Shown: positions 1 through 7,895 of the stretch, piece after piece
How the letters are laid out: each line of letters begins with the position of its first letter
Position numbering within the stretch: the first letter of the stretch is position 1
Assembly: GCF_013179285.1 (NCBI RefSeq)
Contig: NZ_WVNW01000011.1
Span: 1 to 37,808, forward strand
DNA length: 37,808 nucleotides
Direction of reading: 5' to 3'
Source of the DNA: Roseobacter sp. HKCCD6576-2
GTDB taxonomy: Bacteria; Pseudomonadota; Alphaproteobacteria; Rhodobacterales; Rhodobacteraceae
Translations under genes and position numbers: made by a program
The notes under the pieces: model-generated
What the model saw: only the letters and a program-made list of their open reading frames with translations
The model's database searches: none
What the model was told of the DNA's origin: nothing

Positions 1-48
1 AACCGATGAACCGATGAACCGATGAACCGATGAACCGATGAACCGATG
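1..48. repeat. six tandem copies of an 8-bp unit
   Basis: Six perfect head-to-tail copies of AACCGATG run from the first base of the window, so the array may begin further left. The unit is 8 bp, so copy number changes would shift a reading frame. No gene overlaps it. It could be a slipped-strand microsatellite or iterons of a replication or partition site; nothing nearby decides between these. Confidence 0.9.
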
Positions 49-454
49 ATACGGCACACCCATCCTGCCCGCAAGTAACAGGCTGGATCTATTGCGGATA
101 TTTCCGGTTATTTCATCGAGCATTCGGGGCCAATCAATGGAGTGCTAACCCATCATTAGAACCTGCACGCTGTCTCCGGAAATACCTCAATCCTATATTT
201 AGATAGGTGCAAGCTATGATGAGGGCCGTGCCTGCCAGGCTTTGATTTTGTCAACACAGCTTAGTTAAGAATGTCCGGTTTGCGCGGTTAAGAACCTTCT
301 GCACGAGCACAACGCAAAGTTCGGTGAAGGTCTGGTCAGGGCTCTTTCAGGCACCATTGCAGCAGAAGACACGAACGGCGGCTTTCGCCTTACCGTAGGA
401 TTCTGCCCCGCCCGGTATTCGACCCTCACTACACTACCAAAGGAGACAGCCCAC
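49..454. other. 406-bp stretch with no recognisable gene
   Basis: I see no credible coding region, RNA gene or element end here. A strong Shine-Dalgarno (AAAGGAGA, 439-446) at the right edge belongs to the following pseudogene. Confidence 0.5.
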
Positions 455-647
455 ATGGCAATTATTCAGTTCGAGGACACAGACATCACAATCGTGGATC
501 AGGACGGGTAACCGTGGTTCCTTGGCTGCGACCTCGGTAGAGCCCTTGGTTTTGAGGATGTCGAGAAGCACCTATCTCTTGGACGATTTTCTGGAAAACG
601 GTAAGGACATCGATGACGGCAAGCCGGACGAAGGGGGCGACGAATAA
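455..647 (+). pseudogene. BRO-N phage antirepressor-like gene, broken
   Basis: An ATG with a good ribosome binding site opens a frame reading MAIIQFEDTDITIVDQDG, then a TAA at 509-511, then PWFLGCDLGRALGF in the same frame. This matches the start of BRO-N domains (G-E-P-W-F-x-x-x-D-x-x-x-A-L-G); the stop sits where a Glu codon is expected, so GAA to TAA explains it. About 60 bases later the frame shifts, and an acidic tail (YLLDDFLENGKDIDDG) runs to a TAA at 645-647. BRO-N proteins are DNA-binding antirepressors of phages and mobile elements. This copy looks dead, and points to former prophage or integrative material. Confidence 0.6.
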
Positions 648-706
648 CCGTCACGCCCTGGTTATGGGCGATGTATCAGCGGGGCAATACAAGCCCCTAA
701 ACAGGG

Positions 707-735
707 CAAGGCTGGCGGTGCTATTGCCAGCCTTG
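707..735. terminator. 10-bp perfect hairpin, possible terminator
   Basis: CAAGGCTGGC (707-716) and GCCAGCCTTG (726-735) form a perfect 10-bp stem with a 9-nt loop. There is no clear T-run on either side, so intrinsic termination is uncertain. It sits between the BRO-N remnant and the C-terminal end of the AAA_14 remnant, where a bidirectional terminator would fit. Confidence 0.4.
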
Positions 736-779
736 TTGACGTTCTAAGAGCCGGATAGCGGCCCAGATCGAGGCACAGA

Positions 780-1357
780 CGCCCATTCTCATATTGAGCG
801 GGACAAAGCAGAAAAGAGACGAAAACCCGCGCGAACATGAAAAATATTCATATTGGACCATTGTAAAATAGCGCGTTCCGGCCAGCCAAAAATAAATGTT
901 CCGGTCCACCGAAGCCAAAGCGTGGGCAAATCGTCAACGCTGACCTCCGACAAAAGGAAGGGCGTCAGTTTGTGATAGCTCACCCGTCCAGCCAAGGACT
1001 CGGCGCTCTGGTGCAGTACCGTGTTTGACGCCGATCCAACAACAGGAATTGCCCGGTCCGGTGTCCTACCCTCCGGCGCCGGTCGATTTGACCGCGCAGA
1101 GCTTTGAACAGATTGGGCAAAAGTTGGATTTCATCGATGACAACAAGCCGGCCTATCTGCTCATCGAGATAAAGATCCGGCTCCCCCAACACCTGACGAT
1201 CCGCCATCCGCTCCATATCGAGATAGACCGCATCGCGGCCTTCTGCGATGTCTTGCGCAAGGGTCGTTTTGCAGACCTGTCTTGGACCAAGCAGGGCGAC
1301 ACCAGCCTGGGCTTCCAGGGCCCCTTTAACCCGTTGTCTGTGACTGCGCTCGATTAT
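780..1357 (-). pseudogene. AAA_14-family ATPase (N-terminal and middle part), frameshifted
   Basis: Reading leftward from about 1357, an open stretch gives ALEAQAGVALLGPRQVCKTT, a Walker A loop in which the usual GKTT glycine is Cys, then VVIDEIQLLPN (Walker B). Near 1040 the frame shifts; the next frame reads GSASNTVLHQSAESLAGR and LTPFLLSEV, hallmarks of the ATPases that carry a C-terminal DUF4143 domain. A second shift occurs near 900 (FGGPEHLFLAG). The expected start codon reads ATA. Such ATPases are common in genomic islands and of unclear role. The altered P-loop and at least two frameshifts make this a pseudogene. Its missing C-terminal part resembles the fragment at 1690-2001 on the opposite strand. 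Confidence 0.65.
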
Positions 1358-1449
1358 ACCTTACATTTATCCAATGCGATGGAAGATTTGCAGGACTTAA
1401 GGCGAGTCCAGCACCGTGACGGCGATGCACGCTACGCCTATCTTTCCTC

Positions 1450-1680
1450 CGTCAAACCAGCATCTCATTTTCCAGCTGCTGCCGGTCCGGCAGCGACTCC
1501 AGATTAAAGGCGACGAGGAACTAATCCGCAGTCACATAGGTACAGGGTGCCCCACGCCGCGGGGATCGCGGCCCTATCCCGATCGGGCCGCGAGCATGCA
1601 GCCTGCCAATCAAGTCACGGCTGATCTCCTTGCTGAAGATCTCCTTCAACGCGTCGCGGATGATAGGCGATGGAGGCCAG
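1450..1680 (-). pseudogene. ScpB C-terminal remnant (copy 1)
   Basis: The minus strand reads FSKEISRDLIGRLHARG, then IGPRSPRRGAPCTYVT, then an in-frame TAG, then FLVAF and LPDRQQLEN. This is the winged-helix C-terminus typical of ScpB-like proteins (SMC-ScpAB segregation complex). The upstream half is absent and a stop interrupts the frame. A second, closely similar remnant lies on the plus strand at 25460-25729. Plasmid-borne ScpB-like genes are frequent in Rhodobacterales, so this may derive from a plasmid copy rather than the chromosomal gene. Confidence 0.6.
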
Positions 1681-1689
1681 CCTGGCACA

Positions 1690-2001
1690 TCACCTGATGT
1701 CGGGCGCGGATTGCGTATTCTGGCCGAGGCACTGCGCCGACTCTGGACCATGCTTACGCACGAACAGGGAGGACTACTCAACGCCGTGAAACTGGCGGGG
1801 AACCTCCGTGTCTCAGGTCAGAGTGTTACGCTGTACCTTGATCTGCTTGTCGACCTAAGGCTGGTGCGGCGGCTTCCGCCATGGCATGCTAACTTGGGGA
1901 AGCGATTGGCGAAATCGCCCAAGGTCTTTATTCGGGACGCAGGGATGACCCATGCGCTCCTTGGCATTGAAAGCTTAGAGGCCCTTCTGGGCATCCTGTA
2001 G
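1690..2001 (+). pseudogene. DUF4143 C-terminal fragment of an AAA_14 ATPase
   Basis: The plus-strand frame reads ALRRLWTMLTHEQGGLLNA, then VTLYLDLLVDLRLVRRLPP, KSPKVFIRDAGMTHALLGI, ending with TAG. This is the winged-helix and nuclease-like DUF4143 tail of the ATPases whose N-terminal part lies inverted at 780-1357. It lacks a start and any ATPase domain. It converges on the LacI-type regulator with only a dozen bases between their stops. The inverted arrangement with ScpB between suggests a local inversion rather than one simple deletion. Confidence 0.65.
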
Positions 2002-2013
2002 TCGGCGTGAGTG

Positions 2014-3015
2014 TCAAGTGGACGCACCAGGGATCAGTTTGAAGCCGATATCGACGATCCGTGCCGTGTCCTGATCGGCGAGACGTGCGAGGATCTGCTT
2101 GGCCGCGGTGGCGCCGATTTCGTTGCGCCGGGATTGTACCGTCGTTAACGGGATCGGGGCGGCCTGACCCAGGTCGAGCCCGTTAAACCCGGCCAAAGCC
2201 AGTGTGTCCGGAATGGATAGGCCATTGGCGAGCGCTTCGAACTGGCCTCCGATCGCCATGTCATCATTGGAATAGTAGATCAGCCGCGGCGTCCCGATCC
2301 CTAGCATGCGTGCGGTAAGCGTCCGGCCCAAAGCAACGGAACTCGGGGCCGCATCCTGCAGCGAGGTTTCGAAATCCAGGCCTGCCTCTTGCAGGGCGGC
2401 GCGGAAACCGTCGCGGCGGGCTGCGGCGCGGCGGTCTCGGATCAAGTCGTGCCCGATATAGCCGAAGCTTTCATAGCCTCGTCCGAGCAGATAGTACGCC
2501 ATCGACTTGCCCGCCTGCACTTGCGACAGGCCCACGGCCATATCGACTGGGTTGGTGTCAATCTCCATGATTTCGACAACGGGGCAAGTTGCACGGCTGA
2601 GGAGCTTGCGGGCTTTGGGGGACGGGTCTGCCGTTGCTATGACAATGCCTGCGGGCTGCCATTCCAGAAGGCTTGCGATCAACCGTTCCTCCCGCGCGGC
2701 ATCGTAGTTCGATACGCCCAGGATCGGGTGATAGCCAGCGGTCTCCAACCGCTCCTCCAGCCCATGGAGCACGTCGGGAAAGACGATGTTCGACAAGGAG
2801 GGCAGGATCACTGCGATTTGGTTCGATGTCCGCCCTGCGAAGGATCCGGCTAGCCTGTTGCGGACATAGCCCGTCTTTTCAAGCGCCTCCTCTACCTTCC
2901 GTACGGTGTCCGCAGACACATTCGCTGCGCCGCGCACGACGCGGGACACGGTTATCTCGCTCACTTGAGCGAGTTTGGCCACTTCGGCCAGTCGAACTCT
3001 AGATGGGGCCATCAT
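2014..3015 (-). CDS. LacI-family transcriptional regulator, GntR (gluconate repressor)-like
   Basis: 333 aa. An N-terminal LacI helix-turn-helix (residues 7-30, VAKLAQVSEITVSRVVRG) and hinge helix precede a periplasmic-binding-protein-like effector domain starting near residue 65 (NQIAVILPSLSNIVFPDVL). The effector domain resembles E. coli GntR, the gluconate repressor, which fits a sugar-acid ligand. Either of two adjacent Met codons could be the start. The gene is divergent from denD with a perfect 14-bp palindrome between them, so it probably represses the erythronate/threonate operon, and possibly itself, until a tetronate binds. The effector is inferred from context, not from residues. 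Confidence 0.9.
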   Translation of the reverse strand: MMAPSRVRLAEVAKLAQVSEITVSRVVRGAANVSADTVRKVEEALEKTGYVRNRLAGSFAGRTSNQIAVILPSLSNIVFPDVLHGLEERLETAGYHPILGVSNYDAAREERLIASLLEWQPAGIVIATADPSPKARKLLSRATCPVVEIMEIDTNPVDMAVGLSQVQAGKSMAYYLLGRGYESFGYIGHDLIRDRRAAARRDGFRAALQEAGLDFETSLQDAAPSSVALGRTLTARMLGIGTPRLIYYSNDDMAIGGQFEALANGLSIPDTLALAGFNGLDLGQAAPIPLTTVQSRRNEIGATAAKQILARLADQDTARIVDIGFKLIPGAST

Positions 3016-3104
3016 GTCGTCCGTTCTTTATGCGAATAGCAATTTCGTGATGATAGCGCCGATCAAATGTGAAAAAAAGACCATATTATAAGGGATAGTA
3101 TGTT

Positions 3105-3118
3105 TGACAGCGCTGTCA
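3105..3118. promoter_or_regulatory. LacI-type operator palindrome
   Basis: TGACAGCGCTGTCA is a perfect 14-bp palindrome in the 138-bp regulator/denD intergenic region, with the central CG-type symmetry usual for LacI-family operators. It ends 35 bp before the denD ATG and contains a TTGACA hexamer (3104-3109). A TATAAT hexamer for the leftward regulator gene lies at 3090-3085 on the minus strand. A bound repressor could therefore block both directions. Confidence 0.7.
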
Positions 3119-3153
3119 TTGCCCTGTAGGGGTGCTGCTGAGGGAGGATTGTC

Positions 3154-4140
3154 ATGCGCATTTTGGTCACTGGAGCGGCCGGTTTTCTGGGGTGCATGCT
3201 GATTGATAGGCTTTCGGCAGCCGGGAGCATCGAACTGGAGGGGGAGCAGCATCAGATCCATGAGATCTTGGCCTGTGATGTGGCTGAGGACTCGCTGGCT
3301 ATGCTGGAGGCGACCTATCCATTCGTTCGTGCGCTGTCAGGTGGCGTTGGTCATCCAGATGTGTTGTGTGCGGTGGTCGCCGCGCAGCCGGATCTGATCG
3401 TGCATCTGGCCGCCGTGGTTTCAAGCGCGGCGGAAGAAGACTTCGGGCTCGGCCTGCGGGTCAATGTCGAAGAGACCATGGCGCTCATTCAGGCGTTGGA
3501 GGCGCTGAGCTCGCCGCCTGTTGTAATCTTCTCTTCGTCGGTGGCTGTCTTTTCCTGTGCGGACAATGAGGTCATTCAAGATACGACACCGCCCGCGCCG
3601 CGCAGCAGCTATGGCGCGCAAAAGATGATCGGAGAAATCCTGATCCGTGACGCGAGCCGTCGTGGGATTCTGCGGGGACGCAGCCTGCGGTTGCCCACGA
3701 TTTCAGTGCGCCCTGGCAAACCGAACCGCGCGGCGTCCTCTTTTGCGAGTGGGATCATTCGGGAGCCGCTGACCGGACAGCAGGCGGTGTTGCCGGTCGG
3801 GCGCGAGGTGCGCCTGCACTTGGCCTCGCCTGACCGAGTAGTTGACCATGTGTTTCATGCGGCCGCCCTGAAACAGAGCGCGCTGAAAGGCGAAACGACC
3901 ATAACCCTGCCGGGCTTGTCAGTATCCGTCGGAGAAATACTGGACGTCATGCGTGCCGAAGAGGGGGATGGAGTTGCGCAACTGGTGCGTCCCGTTCCGG
4001 ACGCAGCTGTGGCGGCTATTGTGAAGAGCTGGCCCGGCGGGATCGAGACGCCCCGGGCAGAGGCTTTGGGATTTCGTAAAGACGGAGGATTTCGCGATCT
4101 GTTGGAGCAATTCCGACAGACGCTTTCGATGCCGGTATGA
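3154..4140 (+). CDS. denD: D-erythronate 2-dehydrogenase (NAD-dependent epimerase/dehydratase family)
   Basis: 328 aa, extended short-chain dehydrogenase. The Rossmann motif GAAGFLG is at residues 7-13 and the catalytic Tyr-x-x-x-Lys pair is Y153/K157 (SSYGAQK). DenD oxidises D-erythronate to 2-oxo-tetronate with NAD+. The family alone would permit other sugar-acid dehydrogenase roles; the specific call rests on sitting first in an operon that also encodes LtnD, OtnK, OtnC and OtnI. A GGAGG ribosome binding site (AGGGAGGA) precedes the ATG. TRAP genes follow after 28 bp. Confidence 0.82.
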   Translation: MRILVTGAAGFLGCMLIDRLSAAGSIELEGEQHQIHEILACDVAEDSLAMLEATYPFVRALSGGVGHPDVLCAVVAAQPDLIVHLAAVVSSAAEEDFGLGLRVNVEETMALIQALEALSSPPVVIFSSSVAVFSCADNEVIQDTTPPAPRSSYGAQKMIGEILIRDASRRGILRGRSLRLPTISVRPGKPNRAASSFASGIIREPLTGQQAVLPVGREVRLHLASPDRVVDHVFHAAALKQSALKGETTITLPGLSVSVGEILDVMRAEEGDGVAQLVRPVPDAAVAAIVKSWPGGIETPRAEALGFRKDGGFRDLLEQFRQTLSMPV

Positions 4141-4168
4141 CCGGCATACAGACCAAGGGAGGAAGACC

Positions 4169-5131
4169 ATGAGACTCATGACATTTGCCGCTGCAACGGC
4201 CGCGATGATCGCTGGCGCAGCGCAGGCGAACCAGATCACTATCGGCCACACCGTGGCTGCCGACAGCCATTACGGCATCGGAGCACAGGCCTTTCTGAAC
4301 ACTCTGGCCGAGGTGTCGGGGGGTGCTTGGTCCGGCACGCAGGCACCTGCCGGGCAGTTGGGAGGCGAGCGGGACATGATCGAAGGATTGCAGATCGGCT
4401 CGGTCGACATGGTGATTACGTCGACCGGCCCGCTTGGAAACTTCGTGCCCGAGGTCTTCGCACTCGATCTGCCGTTTCTGTTTCGTGACTATGACCATGC
4501 GCGCGCCGTACTAGACGGTGAGATCGGGCAAGAACTGCTGGATAGGATGCGCGATGCCGATCTGGTCGGCCTGGCATGGACTGAGAACGGCTTTCGTCAC
4601 GTCACGAACTCCCAACGGCCGATCCGGACGCCAGAAGACCTGGACGGGCTGAAGCTCCGCACGATGGAAAACCGTGTGCATATGGAGGCGTTCCAGAACA
4701 TGGGCGCGGCACCAACGCCGATGGCATTTCCAGAACTCTTTTCCGCTCTACAACAGGGCGTTGTGGATGGCCAAGAAAACCCAATCGTGGTCATCACAGC
4801 ATCGAACTTCTGGGAAGTGCAGAACCATGTCTCAATGACCGGTCATGTCTACTCACCAGCGATCATCTTGGTGTCGCCGATCCTGTGGGACGGGTTGAGC
4901 GAAGAGGAACAAGGCTGGTTCCAAGAAGCCGCAGCGGCGTCGGTGGAGGCCACGCGTAGCGAGGTGCTGAGACTTGAAGAAGAGGGCATCGCCCTGATGG
5001 AAGAGCGGGGGATGGAAGTGATCACCGAGATTGACAGAGCGCCGTTCCAGGCGCTCGCCGAAGCGGCCTACCGCGTCTACACCGACCAGTACGGCACAGA
5101 AATGGTCGAGCGCATTCAGGCGGTTGAATGA
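4169..5131 (+). CDS. dctP: TRAP transporter periplasmic binding protein (DctP family)
   Basis: 320 aa with a Sec signal peptide (cleavage probably after AQA, residue 20). The DctP-family core is clear: the conserved carboxylate-binding Arg is R164 (GLKLRTMEN), followed by the ALQQGVVDGQENP signature. It captures a carboxylated solute in the periplasm and delivers it to the DctQM permease encoded next. By operon context the ligands are probably D-erythronate and/or L-threonate. Strong ribosome binding site GGGAGGAAG. Confidence 0.9.
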   Translation: MRLMTFAAATAAMIAGAAQANQITIGHTVAADSHYGIGAQAFLNTLAEVSGGAWSGTQAPAGQLGGERDMIEGLQIGSVDMVITSTGPLGNFVPEVFALDLPFLFRDYDHARAVLDGEIGQELLDRMRDADLVGLAWTENGFRHVTNSQRPIRTPEDLDGLKLRTMENRVHMEAFQNMGAAPTPMAFPELFSALQQGVVDGQENPIVVITASNFWEVQNHVSMTGHVYSPAIILVSPILWDGLSEEEQGWFQEAAAASVEATRSEVLRLEEEGIALMEERGMEVITEIDRAPFQALAEAAYRVYTDQYGTEMVERIQAVE

Positions 5132-5137
5132 GGTAGT

Positions 5138-5165
5138 CCTGCGGGCCCGATCCTGGGCCTGCAGG
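5138..5165 (+). other. dctP-dctQ intercistronic hairpin
   Basis: CCTGCGGGCCC (5138-5148) and GGGCCTGCAGG (5155-5165) form an 11-bp stem with one G-U pair and a 6-nt loop, starting 7 bp after the dctP stop. No T-run follows. Such hairpins usually stabilise the upstream binding-protein message or partly terminate transcription, so that more binding protein than permease is made. Confidence 0.7.
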
Positions 5166-5196
5166 GTTCTCTTGGGCGGTTGCAGCCTCTGAACGA

Positions 5197-5727
5197 GTGC
5201 AAAAAATGACCCTTTTTCTCAAGTTTGAGCGCTGGAGCACGTGGTTTGCACTCACGCTGGCCATCCTCTTTCTGATTATCGCCGCGGCGCTTGCGATGTG
5301 GCAGGTGACCACTCGCTTTGTGATCGGTGTGCCCTCAACCTGGTCGGAGGTAATCACCCGGTCGGCTATGATATGGTCGGTTTTTCTGGGCGTTGCTGCC
5401 ACATACCGGCACGGGTCGATGATCGCGATGGAGATCGTACAGAGGGCATTGCCCGGGCAGCTAGGGCTATGGCTCTACCTTGGGGCCAACGCGCTGTCCT
5501 TGACGTTCTTTGCAATCCTGTTCTGGCAGGGCTGGGGCATGACGGAGCGTGTCGCACGCCAGACGCTTGCCGCCCTTGAGGTGTCCATTGCTTGGGTCTA
5601 CGCGGCCCTGCCGGTTGGGGCGGTGTTCGCCATCATCGCGATCCTGGGCTGTTCACTGCGCGCTTGGCTGGCGGGCTCCAGCGCGGCTGCAACAGAGCCG
5701 ATCTTGGACCAAGAGGCAGAGCGATGA
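5197..5727 (+). CDS. dctQ: TRAP transporter small permease (DctQ family)
   Basis: About 173-176 aa with four predicted membrane helices and the DctQ pattern of a first helix rich in Ala/Leu/Ile, then VTTRFVIGVPSTWSEV. Either GTG at 5197 or ATG at 5206 could start it; neither has a strong ribosome binding site, and ATG is the conservative choice. DctQ forms the scaffold half of the membrane complex with DctM. Its stop overlaps the dctM start (ATGA), implying translational coupling. Confidence 0.88.
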   Translation: MQKMTLFLKFERWSTWFALTLAILFLIIAAALAMWQVTTRFVIGVPSTWSEVITRSAMIWSVFLGVAATYRHGSMIAMEIVQRALPGQLGLWLYLGANALSLTFFAILFWQGWGMTERVARQTLAALEVSIAWVYAALPVGAVFAIIAILGCSLRAWLAGSSAAATEPILDQEAER

Positions 5728-7004
5728 ATGCTGCCATTGCTATTTCACTGGCAGTCTTCTTCCTGATAGGGGTTCCGATTGCGGTCGCGATTGGTCTGGC
5801 CGCCATTGTGGGCATCGAAGCACATGGAAGTTTGCCTCTGCTTCTGGTCGCTCAACGTATGTTCGCGGGCATCGACAGTTTCCCACTCATGGCGATCCCG
5901 CTGTTTATCCTTGCTGGCAACTTAATGAGCGCAGGTGGCATTTCACGCAGGCTGGTGGATCTGGCAAAGGCGTTGGTGGGCGGCATGCAGGGCGGGCTGG
6001 CCTGTTCCTGCGTGCTGACCTGCATGATGTTCGCCTCCGTTTCGGGCTCGTCAGTCGCCACGACCTTCGCTATTGGTGCGATCCTGATCCCCGCCATGGC
6101 ACGGCATGGGTATCCCAAGCCGTTGGCGGCCTCCGTCCAGGCCAGCTCTGCTGAACTGGGCGTGTTGATCCCGCCATCGATCCCGCTGATCCTTTACGGC
6201 GTGTCGACCAACACCTCGATCGAGCAACTGTTCATTGCGGGCATTGGGCCGGGCCTGCTGGTGGCTGGCGCGCTGATGCTGACGGTGATCCTAATCTGCC
6301 GTTCGCGGGGCCTGGGTCTGGAGGACGGGAAAGACCGCCCCTCGCTGCGCGCCGCGACCATCGCGGCCTTGCCAGCGATGCTGGTGCCGTTTGTCATTAT
6401 CGGAGGGATCTATTCCGGTGTTTTCACACCCACAGAGGCAAGCGCGGCCGCGGTGGCCACGGCCATACTGGTCAGCCTCGTCTTCTATCGCGAATTGCCG
6501 CTGCGCGCGCTGCCAAACATCCTGAAACGGACGGTGGTGTCGTCTACGGCGATCATGCTGATCATCTCGGCCGCGGCGCTCTTTTCCTTTCTGATCACTC
6601 GGTCTGGATTGCCGAACGACATTGCGGTCTGGTTCAACGCGGTATTCGAGACCCGATTTGCCTTCCTGCTGGTCGTCAATCTGCTCCTGTTGCTTGTCGG
6701 CATGTTTATCGAAACCTCTGCCGCGATCCTTGTGCTGGCGCCGATCCTTGCGCCCATTGCCATCGCATATGGCGTAGATCCGGTGCATTTCGGGCTGATC
6801 GTGGTGGTGAACCTAGCCCTGGGGATGATCACTCCGCCACTGGGCGTGAACCTCTTCGCGGCCTGTGCGGTGGCTGGCATCCCGGTGGAGCGGATCATTC
6901 CGCAGCTCATCTGGTTTGTGCTGGTCGTCTTTGTGTGCCTGATGCTGATCACCTACGTGCCGATGATTGCACTTGGGCCGGTCGAACTACTAGTGGAGAG
7001 ATAG
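5724..7004 (+). CDS. dctM: TRAP transporter large permease (DctM family)
   Basis: 426 aa from the ATG overlapping the dctQ stop. Eleven or more hydrophobic helices; family motifs include PLFILAGNLM near the N-terminus and GVLIPPSIPLILYG. DctM forms the sodium-coupled transport pathway. The frame is open further upstream inside dctQ, but that extension is an artefact because the start at 5724 is coupled and aligns with the usual MNxxI N-terminus. Confidence 0.92.
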   Translation: MNAAIAISLAVFFLIGVPIAVAIGLAAIVGIEAHGSLPLLLVAQRMFAGIDSFPLMAIPLFILAGNLMSAGGISRRLVDLAKALVGGMQGGLACSCVLTCMMFASVSGSSVATTFAIGAILIPAMARHGYPKPLAASVQASSAELGVLIPPSIPLILYGVSTNTSIEQLFIAGIGPGLLVAGALMLTVILICRSRGLGLEDGKDRPSLRAATIAALPAMLVPFVIIGGIYSGVFTPTEASAAAVATAILVSLVFYRELPLRALPNILKRTVVSSTAIMLIISAAALFSFLITRSGLPNDIAVWFNAVFETRFAFLLVVNLLLLLVGMFIETSAAILVLAPILAPIAIAYGVDPVHFGLIVVVNLALGMITPPLGVNLFAACAVAGIPVERIIPQLIWFVLVVFVCLMLITYVPMIALGPVELLVER

Positions 7005-7006
7005 AT

Positions 7007-7894
7007 ATGGCGGTGATTGCGGTTCTTGGTCTGGGCTCTATGGGGATGGGCATGGCGCTATCGTGTCTGCGGGCTGGCCATGAGGTGCTGGGCTTTGATC
7101 CGCGACCGGATGCAGTCAGGGCTTTGCGCGCCGCGGGTGGCGTGGCGCTAACGGCAGAAAGTGCGCCGAGGGTGGAGATCCTGGTCAGTGTGGTTCTGAA
7201 CACCGCCCAGACCGAAACGGCGCTCTTTGGGTCTGAGGGATGGGCTGGTAAGTTGGCCGAGGGGGGTGTTGTGATCTCTTCTGCGACGATCCCGGCGGCG
7301 GATGCCAGGCGTTATGCGGCGACCGCAGCGGAGCAGGGTCTTTTCTATCTCGACGCGCCCATCTCGGGCGGAGCGACCAAGGCGGTTGAGGGCCGTCTAT
7401 CGATCATGGCGTCGGGCGATGAGGAGGCCTTTGCCAAGGCCAGACCAGCGCTTGATGCGATGGCGGAGACGGTGCATGCGCTGGGCCCTGAGGCGGGGAC
7501 AGGGTCGGCGATGAAGTCGGTCAATCAGTTGCTGGCGGGCACGCATATCGCGGCAATGGCCGAGGCAATGACCTTCGGCGTCGCACAGGGCTTGAAACCA
7601 GAGGATATCCTGAGAGTCATCTCAGTCTCGGCGGGCAACAGCTGGATGTTCGAGAACCGTGCCCCGCATGTGGTGGAGGGCGATTACACGCCGCTGTCGA
7701 CAGTGGCCATCTGGCCCAAGGATCTGGGCATCGTCACCGAAGCCGCAAGTGCGATGGGGCTGGACCTCCCGGTTGCGCGGCGCGCGCTGGGTCAGTTCCG
7801 GGAGGCCGCAGAGGCGGGTCTCGCCCAGGAGGATGACGCAGCGATTGCCAAGTTCTACGCTGAGAGAGCGGGACTGAAACTACCGGGAGAATGA
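7007..7894 (+). CDS. ltnD: L-threonate 2-dehydrogenase (beta-hydroxyacid dehydrogenase family)
   Basis: 295 aa. The N-terminal NAD(P) motif GLGSMG is at residues 8-13, the substrate loop DAPISGG at 116-122, and the catalytic Lys is K170 in GTGSAMKSVNQ. LtnD oxidises L-threonate to 2-oxo-tetronate, the same product DenD makes from D-erythronate. The ATG at 7007, two bases after the dctM stop, is preferred to in-frame upstream codons inside dctM. The family also contains tartronate semialdehyde reductases and 3-hydroxyisobutyrate dehydrogenases; the neighbours decide the call. Confidence 0.85.
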   Translation: MAVIAVLGLGSMGMGMALSCLRAGHEVLGFDPRPDAVRALRAAGGVALTAESAPRVEILVSVVLNTAQTETALFGSEGWAGKLAEGGVVISSATIPAADARRYAATAAEQGLFYLDAPISGGATKAVEGRLSIMASGDEEAFAKARPALDAMAETVHALGPEAGTGSAMKSVNQLLAGTHIAAMAEAMTFGVAQGLKPEDILRVISVSAGNSWMFENRAPHVVEGDYTPLSTVAIWPKDLGIVTEAASAMGLDLPVARRALGQFREAAEAGLAQEDDAAIAKFYAERAGLKLPGE

Positions 7895-7895
7895 C

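Noticed and set aside
1025-1507. 160-codon open frame on the plus strand
   Set aside because: It is antisense to the AAA_14 remnant, whose motifs read on the minus strand; no family resemblance on this strand.
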